Shown here: piece after piece, positions 23,247-36,173 of the stretch
Layout of the letters: every line of letters starts with the position of its first letter
Numbering within the stretch: position 1 is the first letter of the stretch
From: Metallyticus violacea
Lineage: Eukaryota; Arthropoda; Insecta; Mantodea; Metallyticidae
Direction of reading: 5' to 3'
DNA length: 64,000 bases
Assembly: GCA_030762175.1 (NCBI GenBank)
Contig: CM060831.1
Coordinates: forward strand, 140,717,501 to 140,781,500
Notes under the pieces: model-generated
What the model was told of the DNA's origin: nothing
The model's input: only the letters and a program-made list of their open reading frames with translations
Database searches by the model: none
Translations under genes and position numbers: made by a program

Positions 23247-24626
23247 CAACTACAAGCGTCCACCAAATCAGTAATTTGGCTCCTCCGCTGTCGCTTGGGA
23301 CTGCACATACATAGCACAGCAGCCGGAATTTACTTTCTGTAATGTCAAGTAAAGTAGACCCGTGTGATACTAACAATCCGGGGGGTGATCGCAAATCAAG
23401 TGCCCCTGCTTCATATTCTACCTTTGACACAAGTGCGCCTAGTTCGGTGATTGACTTAAAGCAAGCGTAAATATGATGCGAACTATTTGGGGTCATCTGG
23501 TGATAAAGGCAAACCCAATGTATATTATGTTAAGATGTTTTTTTTTTAAAAAAAACACATCTGTGAAAACAAATAAATGACGAAGGCACTTAGAAACAAA
23601 TCATCTAGGTGCTAAAAACAAAAACGAAAATTGTGTCACGGCACTTAACGCGATTAAAAGGGAAAAAGTCTGTTGTAATTAAAGTAGTGTCACTGAATTA
23701 AAAGGATATGGAATAATCGTATTTATACTGCTGAAGTTCAAAAACCTCATTCTAAAAATGGGGAACTTATCTTTCTTGTAGTTAAGAATATTATTAAAGT
23801 TCATATCCAGTGAAAAAGAAACGAAGCAATTAAATTTAATTTCCATGTTCAAGTGCATCGCCTTATTGACGAAATAGCTATTGACATGAAAATCAATTTA
23901 TCATAAGAATAAAATACATCACATTTTAAGCATTACAAATTTATAAATAAATGCACATCGTTGATTCGTTTCATCTTATTTGTTGCATTAGGGTACTGTA
24001 AATTAAGAGAACTTATCCATGTATACAACAGCAGAATATTTTTCTGAAGTTGGTAATTTATATGTAGTTAAGCACAGCATTGATTGAACTACAATGTCTT
24101 AACGATACAGCACAGTGATTGTAATCGTGAGCTCGTTATGTGGCACCGGATGTGATTTGGGTACACTAATTTATTCACACAAGAAAGCATTGGTCGTTAA
24201 CACCAAGCGAGTAATATAAAGTGAATATAAACACCCCTTGATTTGCACAGAAGTGTACTGGCATTCAAGGAGTGAAGTCCTTGTAAGACTTTTCGAGCTT
24301 AGGCAAAATTTTACTTTCTCTGAATAATCTTAACTGTAAGAATGATTATGTGACTGTTTTTAGATTACAATTAACACGTATATTTTCTAAACTAAATGAA
24401 TACAATTTGTCCCTTCAAGGTCCAACCATCACTATGATCCAAGTTTATGATCTGTTGTCAGAGTATGTCAAAATTAATACTTTTTCCAATCGAGAACGAT
24501 CTTTCCTTATCTTCTGATTTTTTTGTGATTCTGTAGTGTCCCATCTTCCTGCTCTCAATAATGAGATACAAAATTACTTTCCAGAAAATTACAGAGAGTG
24601 CAATTGGATTCGAGACTCATTCCTAT
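22856..24626. other. Spacer with (TA)n and (AAT)n arrays
   Basis: Contains a TA repeat at about 23017-23044 and an AAT repeat at about 23188-23244. The minus-strand frame over 23173-23496 is driven by the AAT array. No gene recognised. Confidence 0.6.
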
Positions 24627-25121
24627 ACAGAAGGAGCCAAAAAAAGTATGCACACTTCAAGCAAAGAAAAAACTGTATTAAGATAAAACCGAATTCACAC
24701 AAACAGAAAATGATGAGCACTAATCATCTTAAACTTTTACAGTCACAACAGTTGCTCAAAATGCCCACCATCGGCGGCGTGTACATTTCTGAGAACGTTG
24801 AACTACTGATTGGGCAACGTTTGCGAAAGTGTCCTCAGCGATTGCAGCACACGCCGTTTTAATTTCTTCCCGAAGTGCTGCCAGTGTAGCTGGTTTTCTA
24901 CGGTTTACAACATCCTTAAGAGTTCCCCATAGGTAGAAGTTCAAGTTCATTGTTGATATACCAGTCACGTAGCATAATGTATGTGAGTCACATCTGTTTA
25001 CAGAACAACATACTACACTTTACTGTTGTTTTTCGGCCCAACTTATATATTAAATAGATATCTAAATTGAAATATATTAAATAGATATCTACTGTGAAAG
25101 TGTGTATACGTTTTTTGGCAC
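24627..25121 (-). mobile_element. Internally deleted IS630-Tc1-mariner element (family X)
   Basis: The left terminus (GCCAAAAAAAGTATGCACAC) and the inverse of the right terminus (GGTGCCAAAAAACGTATACA) match as inverted repeats. Between them only the C-terminal end of the transposase remains on the minus strand (24756-24968). It reads 'NFYLWGTLKDVVNRRKP', then 'LREEIKTACAAIAEDTF', then 'VVQRSQKC'. In this superfamily that follows the last catalytic residue (the 'LDFFLWG-LK' block). A related fragment is at 58421-58710. Confidence 0.75.
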
Positions 25122-26229
25122 CCTCGGCATTTAAAGTTCAAAATTGTTGCTAGTGAAATTAAGAAAATAGCAGTGTGATATCAGTTATTCTGACATTAAA
25201 ACTACATTTTTTTTTTCACTCAGATATAACTACTTTTTAGATATCATTAAGTTCAATACTCCGAACTTTCGGATCGGGCATTAAATTTGCACGTGCCATT
25301 CGCCACTTCTAGTGCAAAAATAGACCTGACGCACACTCGGATTTAGACTGAAATTAACTTCACTTTTACACCAACTTATACAGAAACAGCAGACCCTACA
25401 ATCAAATTAGTTTGGTAGGTACAAAATGTAACAGCGTATACTCAATTAGAGAAATTTATATTTTACACTTTGTATGTCATGAACACAGTATTTACTTTTT
25501 CATCGGGGATTAGAGAGTACTAATTTAACTTATGGTGTTGCAGGGCCCCAAACTTGGAAAGGTTGAGAACCAATGAAACAGGCTATCGATTAGAAAGTGT
25601 TCCTCGAAAGTCTTTAACACGATTAGCCCAAGTTGATTTATCTGATAGCAAGTGCGTATAAAGCCACTCAGCTGCTGCATCTTTATCCATATAATTGACT
25701 GCTGTACTTGAAATAAAACATCCGTGAAGCAATTAACAATATTGGGGAGGGTGAATGTTTCAAAATCTTTACAAAAGTATTCAGACTTTCTCACTTGGCA
25801 TGTAATATGTTGATGAGTACAATGCTAATTACTTTTTACTACTAATGAACGAGACCACCTTCTTAATCTAGTGGTTATCGTTGTTGGCTGGTAACTACTT
25901 AGTAATTTTTCTAAGTTAGGGAGGCTTGGAACGGAGTCCAACCAGCCTCGTGAGGACAATGGAAAGCTGCCTGATGGAAAGGTGACGAAAGGCGCGTATG
26001 CTGATCACATTAAATGCCCTCTATCAATAAAGTCTTAAAATGGAGGTAGCCGCGGAGGCAGGGGCTGTAGCGCCAAATGAAAAGAAGAGAAGAATAATCA
26101 ACGAAAGAAAAAAATACACTCTGTGAGTTCTGACCACGTGACATGATTTCCCTCAGCAAGTGGCAAGGCCGTTACGCAGTAACTTCCGATTGCGTAGCGG
26201 AATGAGAATCTTGTAATAGTATTATAATA
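25122..26229. other. Spacer without recognised gene
   Basis: Just to the left, inside the element end, is a short direct duplication of AAATATATTAAATAGATATCT (25040-25095). Around 25858-26090 a tRNA-like A box (TCTAGTGGTTATCG) and a GGAGTCCAACCAGCCTCG block may be a decayed SINE. The minus-strand frame at 25525-25794 has no recognisable domain. Confidence 0.45.
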
Positions 26230-26909
26230 CGAGGGTCGTTCCGAAACTAATGTCTCCTATTTTTTTGTGTTGACTTTGGATGTCCGAGTCAGATGTCCTT
26301 GGTGTAGTGCTAATGCTTGAACCTTCCTCTTTCATTTGCAGGTGGTTCCGTAATTCTGCGGTAGTTGGCGCCAGCAGAGGAGTGTTTCAAAATGGAGTGT
26401 GATATGGACGCGCGTATAAACAGAGATGTGTGATTGAATTCCTCACTGCTGAAGAAATTGCACCGATTGAAATCTATCGACGCTTGCTAAACGTACAGCC
26501 AACATTCAGGTTTGCACACAATTCTTTCGTTATCAACCGATCACACGGATGAGTTGATCAAGACGCTCTTCATTGTGAGGCGTGACAGCTGCGCAGGGTC
26601 GACCGGGACGTGACTTGTCATGCACACCCTTTTCACGACTGTTAAAATGCCATACCCATAGCCTCACATTGCTCACGTCTAGTGTATCGTCTCTATACAC
26701 CTTTAGCAAGCTCGATAGATTTCAATCGGCGCAATTTCTTCAGCAATGAAAAATTCAATCACACATCTCTGTTTTATATGCACTCCATTTGGGAACACTC
26801 CTCTGCTGGCGCCAACTACCGCAGAACAACGAAACCACCTGCAAATGAAAGAGGAAGGTTCAAGCATTAGTACTACACCAACGACATCTGGCTCAGATAT
26901 CCAAAGTCA

Positions 26910-26962
<53 letters not shown>

Positions 26963-26992
26963 ATGTAGGCACAAGTTTCGGAACGATCCTCG
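26230..26992. mobile_element. Foldback mariner derivative
   Basis: Begins CGAGGGTCGTTCCGAAAC and ends with its exact inverse, flanked by TA (26228-26229 and 26993-26994). The two arms, roughly 26230-26480 and 26695-26992, are inverted copies of the 5' end of a mariner, including the start of the transposase ('EFLTAEEIAPIEIYRRLLNV' on the plus strand in the left arm). The centre keeps a minus-strand piece, 'AVTPHNEERLDQLIRV', of the second DNA-binding region. A (CA)n run of about 47 bp sits in the right arm near 26912-26958. Confidence 0.85.
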
Positions 26993-26994
26993 TA

Positions 26995-28970
26995 AAAGTG
27001 AAACCTCTTAAATATATCTCATGTTGCGTACGCAAGGCATTCTGCTATTGAAAGGTTCTTCATTAATAAGGATATATACAAAATAAATATTTAAATGAAC
27101 ACAATGCGTGAAAGTTCAAAATTGTTTGATGCTGGTCTCAAAAGACTAGTATGGGACTCAAAATTTGAGCCTTTTGGGGTAAGAAATAGGAGACAGACCC
27201 TTAAATTAAGATGACTGTAGTCTCTTTTTCTGCACGACGCGCAACGGCCACATAATATAAAAGAAGTACGCCAGAAATCTAATTTTAACCTTAACGAGAC
27301 TTTATATTTTAATACAGATAAACGCGAGATTTTTTCTTCTTCTTTCTTAAGCGCGCTCGAAACACATTCTCTGCTCCTGAAGAAATATTTCGAGCAAGTC
27401 TTTTCTAATTAAAAGTGATTTCACGTCGTTAATACAGGGAATGATGAGGGCGGCATCCCCCCACCCCGTTGGGCGAGTCACCAAGAACTCGACTTATCTT
27501 TTTAATTACCTTTTAAGGTCTCTTTATACGGTGCGCTATTTTTCACAAACGCTAAGCGTCTCTTGCTTCCTCTTGTACTTTGTATGAAGTGAAAGTGAAG
27601 GAAAAAGACGGAGAGGGGTTTTTGTATGGGCATAAGATTGGGAGTTTTCTCCGCTAGATCAACAATCTCTGTCTGGTGAATTTATTAACACGATGCAGGG
27701 CTCATTAGCTTGCTTTCTTCTTGCCATCACTGCACCAAAGCCAAACCAGTGAAACGAACATCCTTGTTCACAGCTGTCGAAAACTTAATCGTGACTCCCC
27801 TTATGTATAAATTTATACACTTAAAAATGCCGAACTAGGATTTTCAACTAAATATTTGTATAGATATGTTAACCAGAATAAACAATAGGAAAAGTTAAGA
27901 GGAATTTATTACATGATATAATAACTGATGGACAAAGAATTAACTTGAAGTTGGTTAAGACCCTCAAATTTTACGAGAGGGATAAAGATTCAATCAAAAC
28001 CAACACAGAAAAGAACTTTTAGCTAACGAGGAGGAAACAAACGGCTCAAAAAGCTTAAATATGTGGAATACAATAACAAGGAATTAATTGACCTAGTGTT
28101 GATAAAGCTACAGATTGATTAAAGAAGAACTACAGTGCGTTCAGCGATGCTTTCCTCCGCAACGCAGAGCAAGCCCCAACTCGTTTGCCGCGCCTTGGAG
28201 TAGTAAGCCTGCTTGCTTACTTGTTGACATTGCTGACAGTTGCAGTCGCAGCGCAGCTGTTCCCGGGTGTATGTTGTGTTTTTCGTTTCTTATTTCGACA
28301 GTATACATAAAGTGCATTATACCTTGCGTGTTTACTGCACAGCGTGTCTTTATGAACGATTCATATGTGTTAACTCAGTAGTGAAAGAATCACAGGACCA
28401 AATTTTTTGAGCATGGAATTGATTCTGTTACTTATGTGAATAACATACTAACCCATTTTTTCAGGGAATTAACCGACAAGGAGCATGCATTTTTTTCAAC
28501 AGGAATGTGCTACTGCTCTCACTGCGAATAATTTCATGAGAGCAATTCACAGCGTGTTTCCACAACAGAGTATTATTAGGGATTTGTGGTTCTCTCGGTC
28601 CACCGGTTTAACAGCCTATGGGATTTCTCAAAATGAACTACAGTGAGTGATGAGTTATTTCCTAAAGAGATGCCAAAATATGTGGAGAATGAAGGCAGGA
28701 GGTTTCAGCTCACTTGTTAATTTGATAAGTAATGACTTAATGAACCTCTTAAATTGGTTTGCTTTATTGTTTTATCCTCCTGCTAATCACTGGGACCGGC
28801 TGGCAGGCTAAATGGCTAACGAGAGGCATGGCAAAGCATCCGGAGGAAAATAAAATGTTATTTAAATATGGAAGCCAGAAACTGAAAAATGGGACTTCTC
28901 CCATTCGTTATTAACGAATATGGGCAGCATTTCAGATGAATAGATGGTGTCGTTGTGAAAATATAGGGAG
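26995..28970. other. Spacer without recognised gene
   Basis: About 2 kb. The stretch 28120-28280 is GC-richer, and an open frame at 28115-28381 covers it. It has a hydrophobic segment (about residues 50-65) but no known domain. A block near 28480-28770 has protein-like pieces (for example 'ATALTANNFMRAIH') in several frames and could be an old transposon, but I could not name it. Confidence 0.45.
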
Positions 28971-29559
28971 ATAACTTAATAAACATTGAATATAGTAAAG
29001 TATATTACAATCTATAGCTGAAAAGGTATTCTTAAGAGCCCCAATTTGTATTTAGGAGAGGTAGATGATGCGATTTCTACTTTTAAGGTGATATTAAAGA
29101 AAAGAATACTAGTAGGAGGAACACGTATGTAAATCTGAAAAGCAATACAAACTACCAATCTATATGCTATTTATAAATTGCATAAAAGACTATGATCAAG
29201 TTCAAATACCTCTTTTATAGAGATTTTTGGAGGATACAACTCCCGTTTAATTTAATAAGTGCTATTAAGTCACTTATGATAAAATTAGAATAGACTTTAT
29301 CGAGGAAACAACAGAGAAACATACTGTTAATGAACCAAGGACTTGGACAAGACTGCGTTCTGTCACCGCTATTGTTTTATTTATACATACGTACAATTCT
29401 AGAAAAATGCGAAAGAAATTGATCCTGAAAATAATGTCTATATAACTACAGCCTTATTCGTCGATCAGGTGCTAATTACCAAATCCGCAGATTTACAGGA
29501 AATGCAATGAAATTAAACAGGATTCTAATAAAATATGACATGAAGATATTTGCTGTTTC
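28971..29559 (+). pseudogene. LINE reverse transcriptase fragment
   Basis: The plus strand reads 'NQGLGQDCVLSPLLFYLYI' around 29332-29392. This is the conserved block usually seen as G-x-RQGC-LSP-LFN-YI in non-LTR retrotransposon reverse transcriptases, here with Asp in place of Gly. It is followed by 'LFVDQVLITKSADLQEM' (29455-29508), the position of the catalytic ADD box, here changed to VDQ. Upstream 'RLWSSSNTSFI' fits the AFD-containing segment, mutated. The fragment is degenerate and dead. A SINE inserted downstream at 29573. Confidence 0.75.
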
Positions 29560-29572
29560 AGATGGACCACAG

Positions 29573-29860
29573 TCCATTCTGGTTGTCTAGTGGTAACCAT
29601 ACATACCCCAAGATCGCGAGTCCAATCCCGGCCAGGGTCAATGGATTTTTTCGGGTGTAAAAATCCTAAGTATGGCCTCCTTCGGAAAGGAAGTAAAGCC
29701 GTGGGTCCCGTGTGGTAGATTTGCGGCACGAAAAAGAACCTCAAGCCTGAAAGAAGAGGCCTCTGAGCAAAATTAATCGGGCGTTTCACACCCTGAATTG
29801 AAGGAACGGTGATGACCTGATATGTTAAAGAGCGTTCGGAAATAAACCAAATCAGCAAAA
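29573..29860 (+). mobile_element. SINE family A inserted in a LINE remnant
   Basis: Head CATTCTGGTTGTCTAGTGG, then a degraded B box, then the typical body. It is flanked by AGATGGACCACAG at 29560-29572 and AGATAGACCACAG at 29861-29873. That is a 13-bp target duplication with one difference. It sits directly after the LINE fragment, so the SINE is younger than that LINE. Confidence 0.92.
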
Positions 29861-29873
29861 AGATAGACCACAG

Positions 29874-30602
29874 ATTTCAGGCTCAGGTCTGTGAAACATA
29901 GAAACTGAGTAGTAGCATAGTAGATGGAGAGCAGAAATTCGCAGGTGATCTACACGAAGATAGCCGAATGACACGAGTGCACTGGTTATGAAATACTAGT
30001 ACATCGCAAGCAGGGTCAGTCGATCTGTGCTTCGGTCTGGCCTTATTACTGTTGTGGGAATGTATCATATTGCAGAACACAACTGTACATATCTAACGAA
30101 ATAAAATGTAGAAGTTAGCTGTTATCGACGTAACTGTGCAATGCTGTTCTGGTACTAGTATCATCACCTTCTACCTATTTCTGCAATTGCTAACTTAGCA
30201 CGTAGGTCTTTTCTCCAAACCAATCTAAGAAGAATGCGAACTGCTATCTTGTCAGTGCACATTTTTTTTTTTTTTTTTTTTTTTTTTAAGTTTGGAGAAT
30301 ATATACTGAATGTATGATATAATTCAATGACTTTATTTAAACTTGCTTTAAATTTTTCTTTAAAATAATACACTCAGCAAATATGAGCAAATCATCCATT
30401 GTCTAATAAGTCAGAGACAAATGAAGAAATCATTATTACGAAAAACTTCCTGACCATATAATAAGCAGTAGAAAAATATTGTAAGAAATAAAATATTTAT
30501 ATATTGATAGAAATTTAAAAAATGGTGCTAAATGAAACCAAACGATAATATTTAATAGTTTAAAACAGCTATATTTTCAAATGTTGATAAAATAGAATCG
30601 CT

Positions 30603-30641
<39 letters not shown>

Positions 30642-31474
30642 TCAAACCTTTAAAGAACCCAGAAATGAAGTACAATTAATAATTATTCCATTACGACTTA
30701 ACGGCTATAAATATTTCAGCTGTAGGCTCATCACTAAACTCCTCGTGAGCTCAAGTTTTACACTTGCAACACTTGAAATTGTGCAAAGAAAATCTTTGCG
30801 ATCTTTCTTTCTTTTCTTAATTCTCTGAGAGAATTTTAAAATTTATTTTCTATTTTTTTTTTCTCTCTTTTAGGTTTAATTCTTTTCTCATAATAATTTG
30901 TTCTTACTTGATGGTTGGGACACAATCTGCGCGCGCGCAAACACACACATACATTGGAAATATTAACACACATTAAACCCACCAATTTACAACGTAATCA
31001 TAATTTAAAAAATATCACCAGACAACCTCATTATTAAAAAGATGAGGCACATTGGGCAGCCCTATATTACACCTAAATCAACGATTTCAGTAAAATATCC
31101 GTTTACAATTATAATTTCTGAATCCTCGTACATTATTTTTATACCATATTATTAAGTACTTTGGGTAGTTCTTTTGTAACGTTATGGGGGCATTCAAACC
31201 TGATTAATACTCTTTAATTTAAAATAATAAATTCGTCTGCACAATTATGCAGATTATTTTAGCTAATGTTTTAAACCATTGAATAAAAAAAAAATTATAA
31301 GGAATATCCCAGAGATTCTCCAAATTTCATGTCACATCACAATGATCAAACCTTGTTCCTTGGATTATTAAATTACTGTAAATATTTTTGGAAGGCTCCC
31401 AGTTCCATCTAAAATAATATTCCCTGTGTTTTATACTATTTAAACTGAAATACTCAATAATTTATATAAAATTA
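29874..31474. other. AT-rich spacer with simple repeats
   Basis: Contains a T run of about 25 (30263-30287) and a TA array (30604-30637). No gene recognised. Confidence 0.6.
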
Positions 31475-31476
31475 TA

Positions 31477-32054
31477 CGAGGTGATATAAAAAGTTCCCGG
31501 ACTGGTTCTGTAGCGCGCCAATAGATGGCAGTACAGAGTTGCGCGTGCAGCGCTAGGGAGCTATAACCTTGAACTAGCAGTGTGCCAAGCGACAGTGGGA
31601 GGAGAGCAATCGGTATTTTGTCATCAAGTGAGTGTAGCAAGTTGAAACAATAAGCTAACGTGAAATTTGCATTAAACTTGGGAAAGCTGGTACAGATACA
31701 TTACACACGTCTCGGCAAGCTTACGGCAATGATACAATGTACATGTAGGCAATGTTTCGAATGGCACGGGCGCTTGAAAAGTGGAAGTCCGTGAAATTGT
31801 TAATGCGGCTCATTGGAGAACAATGAAATATTGCGAACTTCTTTTTTCAGAACACGAAGACCCATCTAAAAGGTCGCCGTTTCAACACCCTAAACGAGAT
31901 ACAGCGTGAATCGCAGAAGGTTCTGCACTCACATACAAACAACGACATTGAGGGCTCATTTCAAAAGTGGCAGAATCATGGGACATTGCTGCCAAAGGAG
32001 ACTCATTCGAATTTCTTTGTAACATCATTCCGGAAACTTTATGATATCACCTGG
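31477..32054 (+). mobile_element. Internally deleted mariner (second family)
   Basis: Flanked by TA (31475-31476 and 32055-32056). Ends are AGGTGATATAAAAAGTTCCC on the left and the inverse AGGTGATATCATAAAGTTTCC on the right. The inside keeps an N-terminal transposase trace with 'LNLGKAGTDTLHTSRQAYGND', the helix-turn-helix region of mariner transposases (normally ...LGKT...AYG-D). The catalytic core is deleted. At 578 bp it is a non-autonomous relic. Confidence 0.8.
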
Positions 32055-32056
32055 TA

Positions 32057-33480
32057 TATAAATGCTCTGTACTTCACCCTAAATAAAACTTGTTGTATTG
32101 TGACACTGCCGCATTATTTTTCAAGGGAGGGGCACCTGCAGATCTATAAGTGCTTGACATGTTAAACAACCAGTTACACAATCTACTAGCCAGCACAAGC
32201 TTAAAAAGAACTAACTAACCCCGAGCCCAAAAGCCTTGAAGGACAAATGCTTATCGCATAACCGCTGCGTCCTCTGTCTCCGTCTTATGACATTGTGGAC
32301 AGAGTGCATTATTCCAAGGTAGCTTGCGATTAGCACACCGCACCCCTTCAGTCGCTAACTCTCCATGAGATAGCTACCACGGGGCTGAATGGACCCCGTT
32401 CCAGGCTTCCTTAATTTGGAAAATGTCTAATAAGCAGATACCGGCGTTGAAATCTCTCGGTCAGCAAGCAACAACTAGACCAAGAAGCTTGTCGTCTGTA
32501 TACGAACTGAATCAATTATAGAATTTTCTATAATCGTTGACCTATTCTATTTAACACCATTTCTTATATTCCATGAAACTTTAATGTCAAGTCTAAGGAA
32601 AAATTGGTGCAAATAATTTGTTATACAGAAAATTAAATTGCAGACTGAAAACTGAAATACATTTTTTCTGTCGCATGCTCTGAAGCCGTTTTCTTCTTAA
32701 CATTAATACAAGGTGTTGTACGACATCCACTGGTTGATGTCTGCGCATCGAGTCAAATTTGGAAATCATGCCAAATGTAGCCGGGATAGGTAGTTTCATT
32801 TACGGGAGAAGATTTGCGCAAAATGTACATTTATATAACAAGGAAATAATAAAAGTATAATATTGAACACTGTAGTAGGCAAATACAATTCAAAGGTTTA
32901 ATGGCAAAGTACAATCAAATGTAATATTAAAAGTAATAACATTACGTGCTTGCTTTTAATTTGAAACGTCCAAGAAATTAAATAAAGTGACTTAAAATAT
33001 TAATATCAAAAGTACCTAACTTGCAATTACGGATATTTATACCTAAAAATCCTATATATGAAAATCCCTGAAATTATAGATAGTTACAATGAATAATATA
33101 TAACTTATATACAAATGCCTTTGTCAGTGGGTGAGACGTGGGGAAGGAGCAAGGATACCATAACTTTTTTATAGTTGATCGAAAATGTTTTCATGCCTCG
33201 AAGTAGCTACTCCTCTCTTTGTAGTCAGCACACTTCTAGTAAGCCCGGAGTAAGGCTCTAACGTCATCATGGTAGACGCTTCCACACTGTTCTCGACCAA
33301 TCAAATGTAAAATTCCGGAGAGTGGGTTAGAATATGAATGGACGAGAGAAGAAAGGATTTTAACATAGATCTGACACAGCAACAGATAGCACTGCACATA
33401 CATTTAAAGCCGATAAAAGAATATGGGATTATGAAATTATGTTATAATAAGGTGTAAATTGCTTTACTCACATTTATGTC
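32057..33480. other. Spacer without recognised gene
   Basis: No open frame with a recognisable domain. The frame at 32593-32799 has none either. Confidence 0.55.
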
Positions 33481-33483
33481 GAA

Positions 33484-34550
33484 ATTACGAGGGTCTCTGA
33501 ATGAAGCACAAAATTAAAATTTTAAAATTATTATTCTTTAACATAATCTCCGTTGACATTAATGTACTTTTCAGCGATGCTCCAAAGTCTTTATCCTAGG
33601 AACGTCAGATTCCTTCATGACTGCAAATACGCCTTAACTGATGATTTAAGCTCTTCATCGGACGACTTTCTTTTCCACTAAAGAATTTTCTCAGTTTAGG
33701 AAGTTCAATTGAGCCAAGTTAGGGAAATAAGTTGGATATGGCAGCAAATTGTGCCCCATCGCCATCGCAACGACATACGTGTGAGGGCGAGTATTCTCTC
33801 GATGCAAGATGACATTCCTGTTTGATAAACCGAGCCTTTCCTGGGTATTTATGTCTTCAATAGGTCCATAATAGGCTCCAATGTTAAATGTTCCAGTGGG
33901 AAGATAATCAATTAGCGGCACACTCTTGGAAAACCGACACTTGGCCTTATATAGCGATGAAGAATCGTGACACTTGCATAGTTTAGACTGCTGTTTTGTT
34001 TTAGGTGTGAAATAGTGCAAACATCCTCGTGCAAAAGACACTTTTGATCCTGTCAACAGTCGCGGCATCCACCTTGGCGATCATTTTTTCAAGCGCATTC
34101 TTCCCTCAAAATGTGAAATACGCGTTCTCCTAAAATGCCCAGAGCTTCAGCAATTTGGCACACCTTTGATCGGCAATCCTTCAGAACCACGTTATGTATC
34201 TTGTCGATAATTTCTGATGTCATGGCGGATTCTGGTCGTCATCTTCAAGCTTTCTTAGCCGTGTTTATACTCCTTGATCTACTTGGAAACGGTTGAAAAT
34301 AATGGTAGAGGTTTGTCAAGCCTGTATGAATTTCTGTTGCATTTATATACCAAGTATATATTTAATAATCGCATGACGGTTATGAATGGTTGGTCTTAAA
34401 TGCAACAAACAACTGTACTACTATAGTTCTTGACCAATCCATCTATTATTGAACAAACGTAACAATGGAAGATGATAAGTGTTAATAACAAAATTGTTTC
34501 GGAACTACTGCTGTAATCTATGGGGTCTTTCCGAGAACTTTTCCAATTAC
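33484..34550 (-). mobile_element. Decayed mariner (third family)
   Basis: The minus strand carries transposase remnants (33691-34068). TACGAGGGTCT marks the left end. The right end is placed loosely near GGGGTCTTTCCGAGAACTTT at 34522-34541. The terminal repeats no longer match well, so the limits are approximate. Confidence 0.6.
33691..34068 (-). pseudogene. Mariner transposase fragment
   Basis: A 125-residue minus-strand frame with 'IDYLPTGTFNIGAYY' (the segment after the second catalytic Asp), 'NVILHRENTRPHTYVV' (normally hDNARPH, with Asp replaced by Glu) and 'YPTYFPNLAQLNFL' (normally YSPDLAPSDF, with the third Asp lost). These are unmistakable positions of the mariner core, but the catalytic residues are gone. 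Confidence 0.85.
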
Positions 34551-34637
34551 GCTTGTATTTAGACAAAATTTGGATTCTCCTTGGTTATTTATATCATTTT
34601 TCAGATAAAAAATCCTATGATTTTGTTTTTTTGACGA

Positions 34638-34905
34638 GAAAAAATTTTTAATAGTGCTTAACGTCCATACTGAAGCACCACAGGCGGTGGACACTGATAA
34701 TACGTGATATAAAATGATAAATTGGGAATAGGCAGGCCTAAGTTTACTTTACTGTGGGTACTTCCACAGCATTTGTTATTTATGAGAAATATAGCAAAAC
34801 CGGAAAAAACTTCAATCGGGAATACGGTCCTGGTGGAATACGAACCCCAGATCTTCCGCTAATGAATCCGTGCCTTAACGACCTCGGCCACCCGTGGCGA
34901 TTCCA
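34638..34905 (-). mobile_element. SINE family B, diverged copy
   Basis: Minus-strand partner of the element at 14109-14392. The head at the right is the inverse of CGCCACGGGTGGCCGAGGTC. The B box is the inverse of GGTTCGTATTCC. The CACCGCCTGTGGTGC block is near 34676-34690. Confidence 0.88.
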
Positions 34906-35589
34906 TTAACTGATACCATATACAAACCGCTAAGACGATATTGTTGTTCTTAGCCATGTTTTCAGAGTAGTATAAATTAAACATTATTAAAACGCAGTAC
35001 ATTATTTTAACATTATTCTACTGAGAAAATCAGGTTAAAATAATTAAATACAAACACTGCTATTACACTTGCCAAATAGAATTAACTTTTTTTTTAGCTC
35101 ATCAAAATGTCAACAGATAGAAAATGAACAAGTGATGCTGCTAAGAGCAGATGATAGAGCGGGTAGAAATCTGGTGTGATATAGGTTACCTAGGTCTATT
35201 TCGCTAGTTTCTCATTCAAATTGTTTCTTTGCAGGTGTTAAAATTATCCAGTAGATATTCGTATAGCTTGTATTATCCTGTAGCAGTTTACTGCACTTAG
35301 GTTTTAGGGACATATTAATTTGGGATGCAAACAAACTATTTCATTAGCTCCCCCTTTTTGTTCTAAAAATGTTTTTAACTGTAAATCAGGGAATCGATTA
35401 TATGTAATACTCAATGCTAAAAAGTAGTAAGATTTAAAGGTTGAATGTTGTTGTGCAACTTGCAAAAACACCTTCTACAAGAATTATATTTTCTCTTTCA
35501 CATATCAAAACATTAATATCTGGATGTGTTCTGGAAGTTCCAAGAGATCAATATTCACTTACCTTTGTGGTAGGTTCTTGGTAATATTT
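34906..35589. other. AT-rich spacer
   Basis: No recognised feature. Confidence 0.55.
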
Positions 35590-36129
35590 TTAGTTATTTA
35601 TTTTTTTATTCTGGCAGAGAGCTAAGGCCATTCCACACTACCAGCGTAATAATAATACACTAAGTTATAGGGACAATACTCGTATATATAAACCCATGTA
35701 AAACATGAAATAGTTAGATAAATGCATGCTAATACATAAATATAGATTATGAAAAATATGAACTTAAGCAGAAGAAAAATAAAAAGAACTAATAATACGC
35801 AAGCACTAACAATGACAATTTATGCACATATCAAACTATAAATAAGCAAAACAAAAGGAAAAACTCTCAAATTGTATGAAGAAGAAAAGAACATTAATGG
35901 TAGTAATAACAGTAAGAATAACAATAACAGAATGGATAATTCTACAGCAAGATACCTGTACAAAAGGAATCTTAATTTACAGTAATCGATTATTTCTAAT
36001 AATATTCCACAATTTCTTATGAAATGCTCCTAACGTTTGGCAGTCTCTGACATCTCGTGGCAATGCATTCCAGAGACGGGCAGTGGTTACGGTGAATGAT
36101 GATGAGTAAAGTGATGTTCGGTGCAATGC

Positions 36130-36173
<44 letters not shown>

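Noticed and set aside
28480..28780. A possible transposase relic
   Set aside because: Short protein-like pieces appear in several frames, but none could be matched to a catalytic motif with confidence.
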